Assembly (NCBI GenBank): GCA_030744435.1
Contig: JASLQO010000031.1
Span: 1 to 64,000 of the forward strand
Direction: 5' to 3'
DNA length: 64,000 nucleotides
Source of the DNA: JASLQO01 sp002327525
GTDB taxonomy: Bacteria; Pseudomonadota; Gammaproteobacteria; Pseudomonadales; Azotimanducaceae
The notes beneath the pieces were generated by a model. It was given only the letters and a program-made list of their open reading frames with translations. It was not told the DNA's origin and did not search any database. Made by a program: the position numbers and the translations under genes. Positions 17,066 through 24,997 of the stretch are shown here, piece by piece; the stretch's first letter is position 1, and every line of letters begins with the position of its first letter.

Positions 17066-18336
17066 CACACCTCCTTCACACCCTTGGGCGCGCGCTGTTT
17101 CATGTAACCGAACATATAGCCGGCCACGCGGCGCATCTGGATCTCCTCGGCACCTTCCGTGATGCGGTATCTGCGGTGGTGGCGATAAATGTGTTCGAAG
17201 GGCTTGTGCCTGGAATAACCGAGACCACCATGCACCTGCATGGCGCGGTCGGCGGCATCACAGCAGAGCCGGTTCGACCAGTAGTTACACATCGACACCT
17301 TGTCTGACTGCGAGAATGCGCCGTATTTATCCATCATCCACGCCGTCTTGTGGATCAACGCGCGCAGCATCTCGCACTGGGTCTGGAGTTCCACCAGCGG
17401 AAACTGGATCGCCTGATTGGTGGACAACGCCTTGCCGAACGGCTTGCGCTCCGTCGCGTAGCGTACCGACTCATTCACGCAGAACTGCGCAGCTCCGAGA
17501 CTCGACGCCGCCTGGCGGATACGGTTTTCGTTGAAGAAGTGCTGTACCACCTGAAGGCCTTTTCCTTCGCCGCCGAAGATAGAATCGTGCCCCACGCGAA
17601 CGTCCTTCAGCGAGATGTGACCGTGATCCGTGGGCATGTTGAAGGTCCACAACATCTCCTCGATCTTGAACCCTTGTGCATCCGTCGGGGTCAGAAACGC
17701 GGTGATGCCATCCCCGTCACCCGCATTGCCGCTGGTGCGCGCCATGATCAGGTCGTATTTGGCTTTGTGAATTCCGGTGTTCCAGGTCTTCTCACCATTG
17801 ATGACCCATTCGTCACCGTCGCGCACGGCGGATGTCTCCATGTGAGTTGCGTCCGAACCATGCTGCGGTTCGGTGATACCGAAGGCGAAACCCCGCCGCC
17901 CTTCGGCGAGATCATCGATCCAGTCCTTTTTCTGCTCCTCGGTGCCGTACTGAATCATCAACAACAAGCCGACGTTGTTGCCGACGATGGAGTGTTCGTT
18001 CTGGAGATCATTGTGAAGCCCCAGGCCCTTGGCAGCTAGGTGCTCGCGGATGATGGCCATGCCGAGGTTGGTACCATCCTGGCCGCCGTACTCCTTCGGC
18101 ATGGGGTAGCGGTAGAAACCGGCTTCGTCGGCGAGGCGCTTGGCCTTGTGCAGCAACTGTTCCCACTCCTCATTGGGCAGCCCGCCGCGCTCCCAATCGG
18201 TGCGTGCATCCTCACGGCGATAATCGAAGAATCGGTTGTTGTCGTCCTGCTCCTGAAGTGGTGTGATCACCTGTTCGATGAATTCATCGATCTCCTTCAG
18301 ATAGGCCTTCATATCCTCCGGTATGTCGAAATCCAT
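17065..18336 (-). CDS. Acyl-CoA dehydrogenase
   Basis: 423 aa flavoprotein. N-terminal helical domain, FAD-binding FAFGITEPQHGSDATHMET, substrate/FAD region NENRIRQAASSLGAAQFCVN, and C-terminal MQVHGGLGYSRHKPFEHIYR followed by RITEGAEEIQMR, where ACAD families often place the catalytic Glu. It oxidises an acyl-CoA to the 2-enoyl-CoA and passes electrons to ETF. AAGGAGA precedes the ATG. The coupled phosphotransferase suggests hydroxylated or branched acyl-CoA substrates (inference). Confidence 0.93.
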   Translation of the reverse strand: MDFDIPEDMKAYLKEIDEFIEQVITPLQEQDDNNRFFDYRREDARTDWERGGLPNEEWEQLLHKAKRLADEAGFYRYPMPKEYGGQDGTNLGMAIIREHLAAKGLGLHNDLQNEHSIVGNNVGLLLMIQYGTEEQKKDWIDDLAEGRRGFAFGITEPQHGSDATHMETSAVRDGDEWVINGEKTWNTGIHKAKYDLIMARTSGNAGDGDGITAFLTPTDAQGFKIEEMLWTFNMPTDHGHISLKDVRVGHDSIFGGEGKGLQVVQHFFNENRIRQAASSLGAAQFCVNESVRYATERKPFGKALSTNQAIQFPLVELQTQCEMLRALIHKTAWMMDKYGAFSQSDKVSMCNYWSNRLCCDAADRAMQVHGGLGYSRHKPFEHIYRHHRRYRITEGAEEIQMRRVAGYMFGYMKQRAPKGVKEV

Positions 18337-18346
18337 ACTGTTCTCC

Positions 18347-18811
18347 TTAGCGATTGCTCAATTGTTTTTGCGTGTCATCGGACAGCGGCGTGTGCGCGTC
18401 TTCGCGCAGGTGGCCTTTACCCGGTACGAAATTGACTTCCAGACGTGTGCCGCCCGGATCCTCAAACAACACCGAGTAGTAGCCGGGTGCCCAGCCGTCC
18501 TCCTGCGGTTCATGAACGATACTCCCACCGAGATCGCGCACCACGCCGGCGCAGATGTCGACGTCTTCCCTGGAACGGGCACGGAAGCACAGGTGATGCA
18601 GCCCGGCATTGTACTGATCGTAGGCCACCCTGGCGTTGCCCTGGCGCACGCCAAGGCCCGTGCGCGCGCCAATCGCGTAGTAGAGTTCATCCGTCTCAAC
18701 GAGAGGCATCATGCCAAAACTATCCGTCAGGCCTTTGTAGAATTCGAGCACCCGCTCCAGATTCTGCACAGTGATGTAGATGTGGGCGATGCCGTTGATG
18801 GCGACGCTCAT
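18347..18811 (-). CDS. VOC (glyoxalase-fold) family protein
   Basis: 154 aa from the ATG at 18811, with GGGAGG directly upstream; the long open frame beyond it is rejected. Two beta-alpha-beta-beta-beta modules are visible: IAHIYITVQNLERVLEFYKG and GLHHLCFRARSREDVDICAG, ending FEDPGGTRLEVNFVPG. Conserved His and Glu residues (HIYI, HHLC, LEVNF) can bind a metal. Probably a dioxygenase, isomerase or resistance-type VOC enzyme. It sits 10 bases upstream of the acyl-CoA dehydrogenase and may act in the same pathway. Confidence 0.82.
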   Translation of the reverse strand: MSVAINGIAHIYITVQNLERVLEFYKGLTDSFGMMPLVETDELYYAIGARTGLGVRQGNARVAYDQYNAGLHHLCFRARSREDVDICAGVVRDLGGSIVHEPQEDGWAPGYYSVLFEDPGGTRLEVNFVPGKGHLREDAHTPLSDDTQKQLSNR

Positions 18812-18882
18812 GCCTCCCCCCGAGGCCAGTCCCTTGTTGGATACCTTATGTCGGAATGCTGCAAGGCACCAGCGCGAGCGCT

Positions 18883-19191
18883 CTATTCGGACAATACCGC
18901 CTCGAAGGTTTCGAGATCGGGATGCCCCAGGTAGGTGCCCGGCGGGGCGCTCTCCTGCCTGTGCGCCCGCCGGAACTGCTCCGATTCGGCCCACCCGATA
19001 AAGGCATCTTCCGACTCCCACACGGTGTGCGAGGCGTACAGCACATACTCGTCCGTTTGCAAACCGCGCAGCAGGTGAAACGAGACGAAACCCGGCACCT
19101 GCGCAAGGTGGGTGTCGCGCTCCCGCCACACCTTTTCGAAACCATCTTCAAAACCAGGTGCGATTTTAAAGCGGTTCATGGCCAGGTACAT
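18883..19191 (-). CDS. ABM-domain (antibiotic biosynthesis / HmoA-like) monooxygenase
   Basis: 102 aa ferredoxin-like ABM protein: MNRFKIAPGFEDGFEKVW, then VPGFVSFHLLRG and YASHTVWESEDAFIGWAES. This pattern matches HmoA/IsdG-related proteins and generic ABM proteins. The ATG at 19191 has AGGAGG with 5-base spacing. It is the first gene of a likely minus-strand run ABM-VOC-acyl-CoA dehydrogenase-phosphotransferase. Confidence 0.8.
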   Translation of the reverse strand: MYLAMNRFKIAPGFEDGFEKVWRERDTHLAQVPGFVSFHLLRGLQTDEYVLYASHTVWESEDAFIGWAESEQFRRAHRQESAPPGTYLGHPDLETFEAVLSE

Positions 19192-19245
19192 GAGCACCTC
19201 CTCAGATAGTGTCTGTCCGGCAAGCCACCGCGTAGATGACCTCAG

Positions 19246-19271
19246 AATATATTTATATATTTCAATATATT
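19246..19271. promoter_or_regulatory. AT-rich repeated palindrome, possible promoter/operator
   Basis: The 8-base self-palindrome AATATATT occurs at 19246-19253 and again at 19264-19271, 18 bases apart and joined by another A/T-only stretch, in a GC-rich neighbourhood. It overlaps the sulfatase stop codon and lies about 55-80 bases upstream of the ABM gene start, a suitable place for a promoter and a dimeric repressor site for the ABM-to-phosphotransferase run. Confidence 0.4.
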
Positions 19272-20905
19272 ACGGGTGTTTCCGGAAGAATAACACCAAC
19301 TTCATCGGCGTATGCTTCCCAGAGTTCGATCAGCTCCGAACGCAGGTCCGGCAGTTCTGCCGACAGGTCGCTCTGTTCACCGGTATCGACGCGCAGATCA
19401 TACAGCTGCCAGTCTCCGGTGCCGAACGGAGGTTCCATCAACAGCGCCTTGTAGCGTCCCCGCTGCACCGCACGGCGACCGTACACTTCAAAGGCAATGA
19501 CGTCCTCCTCGTCGTAGACCGGTGCGCTCCCACCCCGCCAACGCGACAGCAGACTGCGGCCGCGATGCTGTTTCCGTGGTTCGCCTCCGGCAATTTCGAC
19601 GAACGTCGGCGCCAGGTCCATCACCGTCATGTACGCATCGTCAATACTGCCACGCACCTCGCCCGGCAGGTGCACGAAGGCGGGTACACGAATGCCACCC
19701 TCCGAAACACGAGCTTTCGACAATCTGAACGGCGCGGCCGTGGCCCGAGCCCAACCCTCGCCAATCGTAACGTAAGAACGGCGTGTACCGATGCTCGCGG
19801 GCGTGTTGTCAAAGGTCTGCTCTACCCACCCGGCAAGGCTCGGCAGGTATTCCATCGCGTGCCCCTCTGCACCATTATCGGACATGAACACCACCACGGT
19901 GTTGGCGAGATGATCCGATTCTTCGAGGTAGGTGAGCAGACGGCCGACGTTTTGATCAATACTGTCCACCATGGCGGCGTAGGCTCCCATGCGCGCCACG
20001 AATCCGGCCTTCTCGTCTTCCGACAGGGACACCCAGACCGGTACGCCCTCGGTGTGCCTGACCGGTTGCGCGGCCGGTGCCACCACCCCGGCCGCGGCCG
20101 CACCGCGCATGCGCGCTTCCAACAACTCGTCGTAGCCCATGGAATATGCGCCGCGGTACTTCTCAAGTAATGCATCAGGTGCCTGGATCGGCCAGTGGGG
20201 TGCGGTATAAGCCAGATAGGCGAAGAATGGGGCGCGGGTATCCTGTTCGCCGCCGTCGGCCACGAATCGCATCATCCAGTCGGTGAGATCAGTGGTGGAG
20301 TAGAACGACTCCGGCAACGTGAACGGCGCATCGTCCAGTCTCCAGTCGGCGCTCTGCAGGGCTTCGACCAGCGGCGTGTGGTCAAAGTGCCCGGCTCCGC
20401 CGGGCATCAGCGCTAGCGAACGATCGAAACCCCGCGCATTGGGCAGATACCCCTCGTCGCTGCCAAGATGCCATTTTCCGGTCATGTAGGTTCGATAACC
20501 CAGGGAGCCAAGCACCGCCGCGAGAGAATCCACATCGGCGCTCAAGCGATTCTGGTAGGCGGGGGAATCAGCCTGTCCGGGAGTCCTCAGAGATCCCTGC
20601 GTTCCCATCCCCGCCAGATGATTGTCTGTACCCGACATCAGCATGGCGCGGGTCGGTGCGCAGCTCGCGGAACTGTGGAAATTGGTCAGCCGAACTCCGC
20701 TACGCGCCAACCCATCGAGATTGGGTGTGGCAATCTCACCGCCGAAGCTGCCGAGATCCGTGTAACCGAGATCGTCGACGACGATGAGCAACAGGTTCGG
20801 CCGCTCGTCCTCGACCACGTCTTGCCCCTGTCGTGCCGGCTCGGAGCACGCCGATAGCGCGGCGGCGATGACCAACGTCCCGCCTATCCTCAGAACGACA
20901 TTCAC
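19262..20905 (-). CDS. Lipoprotein sulfatase (type I arylsulfatase)
   Basis: 547 aa. N-terminal lipoprotein signal (LVIAAALSAC, lipidated C20), metal-binding LLLIVVDDLGYTDLG, and the formylglycine signature C82-A-P-T-R in SSASCAPTRAMLMSG, followed by GKWHLG and MSDNGAEG. It should hydrolyse sulfate esters at the membrane after formylglycine maturation. The GTG start at 20905 has GAGGAGG upstream and overlaps the stop of the Rdh-like gene (GTGA), so translation is coupled. Substrate unknown. Confidence 0.9.
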   Translation of the reverse strand: MNVVLRIGGTLVIAAALSACSEPARQGQDVVEDERPNLLLIVVDDLGYTDLGSFGGEIATPNLDGLARSGVRLTNFHSSASCAPTRAMLMSGTDNHLAGMGTQGSLRTPGQADSPAYQNRLSADVDSLAAVLGSLGYRTYMTGKWHLGSDEGYLPNARGFDRSLALMPGGAGHFDHTPLVEALQSADWRLDDAPFTLPESFYSTTDLTDWMMRFVADGGEQDTRAPFFAYLAYTAPHWPIQAPDALLEKYRGAYSMGYDELLEARMRGAAAAGVVAPAAQPVRHTEGVPVWVSLSEDEKAGFVARMGAYAAMVDSIDQNVGRLLTYLEESDHLANTVVVFMSDNGAEGHAMEYLPSLAGWVEQTFDNTPASIGTRRSYVTIGEGWARATAAPFRLSKARVSEGGIRVPAFVHLPGEVRGSIDDAYMTVMDLAPTFVEIAGGEPRKQHRGRSLLSRWRGGSAPVYDEEDVIAFEVYGRRAVQRGRYKALLMEPPFGTGDWQLYDLRVDTGEQSDLSAELPDLRSELIELWEAYADEVGVILPETPVIY

Positions 20906-22131
20906 GAGACCTCCTCGATCGCAGACTCCGTCACGGGTGTGTAGATCGAGGGTGCCACCCCGCCTTCGGCGTACCGCCGCAGAGCCTGTTCCGGTGTTTC
21001 GAGCGCAGCCGCCCGGGCAACGGCATCCTTGTGATTGACCGGCACCGGATCCTGAGCGTCGGGCGCAGGCATTTCGTTCGCATGATAATAGCCGACGGGC
21101 GATTTCTGCTGGCGGACCGAAGCCTCCGGATCGATGTCGCGTTCGTTGGTGGCGCGAGGTTCGACCACCTGCTCCCCTACCACTTCGAGATCCAGCCACC
21201 AGCGCTTGACGGCATTGCGTTTTCCGAACCCCAACCAGTCGTCCAGCTTCACCACCATGGGAATGATTACCGCTTTCAGCCAGTGGGCATTGATGCCCAG
21301 CCAGTTGGCCACACGGTGCAACACCACCCCGTCAGCCGAAACGACTTTGTTGAGCGGGCATGTCTTCATGCACCGTCCGCACGCGGATCCTTTCTGATTG
21401 GTGACACGGTAGCGTGTGCAACGCTCCACGTCCGGCTTCCACATCTCATAACCGTTGAACATCACTTTCGGACCGAACGGAATCGCACTCACGGGGCATT
21501 CGCGTGCGCATTTTCTGCAGTGATTACAGAAATACTGCAAACCGAAATCCACTGCATCGTCCGCTATAAGTGGCAGGTCCGTGGTCAACACCACGGATTT
21601 GAAGCGCGGACCGACGAAGGGATTCAGCACCAACTCACCGATACGCGCCAGTTCGCCCAAACCGGCCAGCAACACGAGGGGCATCTGCAGCACGTCACTA
21701 TCAGCGTTGGTTTGCGGGCGTGCCGATACGCCGCGACCACGCAGGTATTCGGCCATCAGACCGGCGATTTCTGCACCCCGCAGATAACCGCGCATGGACT
21801 GACAGCCCGAAATCCAATCGTCGCCACTGGCCCCTTCCATGGTCTCGAATCCCTGGTCGATGAGCATAACGACCGCATGAGAGTGGTATGGTTCGATGGG
21901 ATCACCGTTAAGGTGATGTGAGTACCACGCATACTCCGGTACTTCACAGATCCCCACCAGATCCGCCCCGAGGTGATAGGCGAGTGAACGGATCGAGCGC
22001 GAGTTTGCCCAGGCGTCCAGCAACGCGGGATCGATGCCATCCACCTTTTCACCGTCCTGGTGGGGCACGAGTGCACGCAGCGGATGCATCATACCCGCTG
22101 TAAGGGGGTGTTTGTAGGCAAAACGCTTCAC
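20902..22131 (-). CDS. Reductive-dehalogenase-like protein with two [4Fe-4S] clusters
   Basis: 409 aa. Residues 45-200 resemble the corrinoid-binding region of reductive dehalogenases/QueG-like proteins (HLGADLVGICEVPEYAWY, VVLTTDLPLIADDAVDFGLQ). Two Fe-S motifs follow: C202-x2-C205-x2-C208-x3-C212-P and C238 with C251-x2-C254-x3-C258-P. No Tat signal and no partner membrane anchor, so it looks like a cytoplasmic, catabolic or non-respiratory form. GTG start 6 bases after the stop of a paralogous protein; about 150 C-terminal residues beyond the clusters are family-unusual. Dehalogenation is not proven. Confidence 0.8.
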   Translation of the reverse strand: MKRFAYKHPLTAGMMHPLRALVPHQDGEKVDGIDPALLDAWANSRSIRSLAYHLGADLVGICEVPEYAWYSHHLNGDPIEPYHSHAVVMLIDQGFETMEGASGDDWISGCQSMRGYLRGAEIAGLMAEYLRGRGVSARPQTNADSDVLQMPLVLLAGLGELARIGELVLNPFVGPRFKSVVLTTDLPLIADDAVDFGLQYFCNHCRKCARECPVSAIPFGPKVMFNGYEMWKPDVERCTRYRVTNQKGSACGRCMKTCPLNKVVSADGVVLHRVANWLGINAHWLKAVIIPMVVKLDDWLGFGKRNAVKRWWLDLEVVGEQVVEPRATNERDIDPEASVRQQKSPVGYYHANEMPAPDAQDPVPVNHKDAVARAAALETPEQALRRYAEGGVAPSIYTPVTESAIEEVS

Positions 22132-22137
22132 CTCGCG

Positions 22138-23058
22138 CTATGCGCGCGGACCGAGGTCGCCGAACGCGGCGCGTGTGAAGAAGGCGGCCCTTTTGGGTAC
22201 GCGCGGTATTTCACCCTGCAAGATCGCGGTGGTGGGTTCGCTGACGCGTTTCACTCGCTCCATCGGATAGCGGCTCAGGTGCGAAGCGCGCCCTTGCTGG
22301 CGCCGACGCTCCCGACCACTGACCGCACCGCCCGTACCCCACCAGTCCTTCCAGACACTGACGCGAACATCCGCCGCCAGGGGATCGTCGCAAGCCAGTT
22401 CGTAGTCCGTGGTGATGGCGGCGATGGCATGACAGTTGCCGAAAAAAGGACTGTGCACTGCGCCGGAGCGTCGTTGCGCGATACCGCACATAACGGCCAG
22501 TCGATCCAGATCCACATGGGCATTACCCTGCAGGTGGGCTCGGGCCGCGAACCCGAGCTGCCGCAGATAACCCGCGATACAGACCGCGATTTCGCAGGAG
22601 CGCATACGCGCGATCTCGCCCTGTGCCTTGATCAGCCAGGGCTGTGCCGGATTGTCGGGTTCAGGCTCGCGCCCGTACTCCACCATCAGGACGATGGCAT
22701 GGTCGTGTGCCAACACATCGGCATTGATGAGCCAGGCATTGTCGGGAATCCGGCAGATACCGGCGTGAGCCGCATCCAGGTAGTAAAGCGCACCCTTTAT
22801 GTCACGAGAGCGCACCGCGAGGTCGCCCGGCACCGGCGCGACGGCTGACGCCACCTTCCCATCCAGGAAGGGTTCGTAGATATCGGCGTAGCGACGGGCG
22901 CAGGCGGCGAGTCCCGCTGTCGGTGTTTCCAGCTGCACGCCGGCCACCGGGTTGAGCGCACTCTCCGAGGCAATGAGACCGCTGTCCCGGGCGAGTGTTT
23001 CCAGCGGGTAACGACCGGTCTCGACACCCCGGCGGCGCCCTGGTTCGAATATGAGCAA
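22138..23058 (-). CDS. Reductive-dehalogenase-like paralog lacking Fe-S motifs
   Basis: 306 aa. Its middle (DIKGALYYLDAAHAGICRIP, VLAHDHAIVLMVEYGREPEP, IAVCIAGYLRQLGFAARAH) parallels the downstream protein segment by segment, but it ends after the corrinoid-type region with no CxxCxxCxxxCP motifs. It may be a regulatory or heterodimer partner. Start assigned to TTG at 23058, 8 bases after the CBS stop; no better start is available in frame. Coupled to the second Rdh-like gene. Confidence 0.7.
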   Translation of the reverse strand: MLIFEPGRRRGVETGRYPLETLARDSGLIASESALNPVAGVQLETPTAGLAACARRYADIYEPFLDGKVASAVAPVPGDLAVRSRDIKGALYYLDAAHAGICRIPDNAWLINADVLAHDHAIVLMVEYGREPEPDNPAQPWLIKAQGEIARMRSCEIAVCIAGYLRQLGFAARAHLQGNAHVDLDRLAVMCGIAQRRSGAVHSPFFGNCHAIAAITTDYELACDDPLAADVRVSVWKDWWGTGGAVSGRERRRQQGRASHLSRYPMERVKRVSEPTTAILQGEIPRVPKRAAFFTRAAFGDLGPRA

Positions 23059-23066
23059 ATCGAACC

Positions 23067-23480
23067 CTACTTCGGTGGGAGGTCGAAGTCCTTGATGGCC
23101 CTCAGCAGTTGGCGGCAGGTCAGTTGCCCTACCATCTCGCCGTGGTCGTTCAGTATCGGACGACGGCGATGCTTGTGATCGAGCATGGATTCGGCCACCT
23201 CGAAAACATCCTCACTATCCTGGATACACTCCACACCCTCCGTCATGTGGTCTTTGACCAGGTGAGTGCCAATTTCCTCCTGATGGTAACTCTCCTTCAC
23301 TATGGCCCGCAGGCAATCGAGTTCGGATAGCATACCCACAGGATGGTGACGCTCATTGATCACGGTCACACCCGAAATCTTGTACACAAGTATCTGCTCA
23401 ATGGCCCGAAACAGCTCCGTGTCCGGTGTGACCACTACCGGCCGCTTCAGCATGTACTTGCTTACGTTGACTGATCTCAT
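23067..23480 (-). CDS. CBS-domain pair protein
   Basis: 137 aa, essentially two tandem CBS motifs: VSKYMLKRPVVVTPDTELF to HHPVGMLSELDCLRAI and KDHMTEGVECIQDSEDVFEV to GEMVGQLTCRQLLRAI. CBS pairs bind adenine nucleotides or NAD(H) and regulate partner proteins. AGGGGA lies just before the ATG. The gene follows nuoN by 80 bases and leads directly into the Rdh-like pair and sulfatase, suggesting that it senses energy or redox charge for that operon. Confidence 0.88.
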   Translation of the reverse strand: MRSVNVSKYMLKRPVVVTPDTELFRAIEQILVYKISGVTVINERHHPVGMLSELDCLRAIVKESYHQEEIGTHLVKDHMTEGVECIQDSEDVFEVAESMLDHKHRRRPILNDHGEMVGQLTCRQLLRAIKDFDLPPK

Positions 23481-23560
23481 ATTCGATCCCCTGCATTATG
23501 TCTCAACCGGCGTGATGGCATCCCGCTGCCACGCCTTTGCATGCACCCCTCAACCAGGAG

Positions 23561-24997
23561 TCAACCCACCAGTGATCGAACCGCATCGATCAACCCCGTG
23601 GGATAGGTGCCCAATGCGATGATGGTAATACCGAGAAATATCGCAGTCACGGCACCAATCATCCCCCCATTTGGTTCATCATGATCCATTGCCTGCCGCA
23701 GTTCTCGCCGGCTGAGCGCAAAGACCACCTTCAGGTAGTAGTAAATACCAATGGCACTGCCCAGGATCATCGCCCATACCAGGTTCCACAATGCCCCATC
23801 CGCACCCACCGCAAACAGGTAGAACTTGGCGATAAATCCGGCTGTGAGCGGAATACCCGCGAGTGAGAGGAGCGCCGCCGCCAGAACGAATCCGAGCACG
23901 GGCGAGCGCCACAGCAGACCGTCGACTATCTCGATAGGACATTGACCTTCGCCACGAACATCCAGCAGCCCCAGAACAGTAAACGCCGCCAGGGTCATCA
24001 CCGCATAGCCAGCCACAAACACAAGCGCGGCTTCCGCGGCGAACCTGTCGTCCTCGAGCACGGCCACCGCCAACAGTGCGATGATCAGATAACCGATGTG
24101 CGCGATGGATGAATAAGCCAGCAAGCGTTTCAGGTCATCCTGTAGCAGCGCAAGCACATTACCCACCACCATCGAAACCACGGCGATGACCGAAAGCAAC
24201 TGAAACAGCGAGGCATCCGACAGCATGCCCGATTGCATGACCAGGCGTAACAGGACGGCAAACACGGCAGCCTTGGATACCGTGGCGAGAAAGCCGGTCA
24301 CCACCGTCGGCGCACCTTGATAAACATCCGGCGTCCACATGTGGAAGGGCACCAGAGACAGCTTGAATGCCATTCCGGCGAGGAAGAACACCGCCCCCAT
24401 CCTGTACCACCAGTCAGCTTCCTCTACAGCTGCCGGTGAGATTTCCATGAATTGCAGCGAACCGGTGGCGTTGTAGATCAGCGCCATGCCGAACAGCGCG
24501 GTGGTAGAACCAACACCCGAAAGCACCAGATACTTCAGCGCCGCTTCCAGCGGTGGATGACCCTCCTCGGGATAGGCGATGAGCGTATAGAGCGAGATGG
24601 ACAGGATCTCGAGGCCCAGCAGAAGCGAGGCAAAGTGCTGTGCGCTCGCCAGAACCATGGCACCGAGTGTGGCGGTAGCGAGCAGGATATAGAACTCCGA
24701 TACATCCCGTCCGCGAACGTTGAGATACAGATAGCCGTTCACCGCCGTGACTATGGCAAGTACCAGAAACAGTGCGTTGAAAAACGCTGCATGACCATCC
24801 AGCATCAGCAGGGCGTCCACCTCCATGCCGCTCCCGCCCCCACTGTCGACGCTCGACAGTGCAACTATGAATCCGGCAATGAACAATACAGCCATGCCGG
24901 TGTGCGACCGCCAGAACGATGCGACGAGCACCAGTGCCAGTATGACGCCGGTGACGATCAGATAAGGCATGAGAGCCTGTAGTTCGATGGCGCTCAT
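23561..24997 (-). CDS. nuoN: NADH-quinone oxidoreductase subunit N
   Basis: 478 aa antiporter-like subunit of complex I, about 14 transmembrane helices. Start MSAIELQALMPYLIV at 24997 overlaps the nuoM stop (ATGA), which decides between it and the longer frame to 25069. Conserved features include GLEILSISLYTLIAY with the helix-5 Glu, the KLSLVPFHMWTPDVYQGAPT proton-channel helix, and KRLLAYSSIAHIGYL. It pumps protons in the membrane arm. Last gene of the nuo operon. Confidence 0.97.
   Translation of the reverse strand: MSAIELQALMPYLIVTGVILALVLVASFWRSHTGMAVLFIAGFIVALSSVDSGGGSGMEVDALLMLDGHAAFFNALFLVLAIVTAVNGYLYLNVRGRDVSEFYILLATATLGAMVLASAQHFASLLLGLEILSISLYTLIAYPEEGHPPLEAALKYLVLSGVGSTTALFGMALIYNATGSLQFMEISPAAVEEADWWYRMGAVFFLAGMAFKLSLVPFHMWTPDVYQGAPTVVTGFLATVSKAAVFAVLLRLVMQSGMLSDASLFQLLSVIAVVSMVVGNVLALLQDDLKRLLAYSSIAHIGYLIIALLAVAVLEDDRFAAEAALVFVAGYAVMTLAAFTVLGLLDVRGEGQCPIEIVDGLLWRSPVLGFVLAAALLSLAGIPLTAGFIAKFYLFAVGADGALWNLVWAMILGSAIGIYYYLKVVFALSRRELRQAMDHDEPNGGMIGAVTAIFLGITIIALGTYPTGLIDAVRSLVG

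Noticed and set aside
22138..22848. Long plus-strand open frames opposite the Rdh-like, nuo and sulfatase genes
   Set aside because: High GC content opens antisense frames; these have no ribosome sites and no domain-like sequence, and the minus-strand genes are unambiguous.
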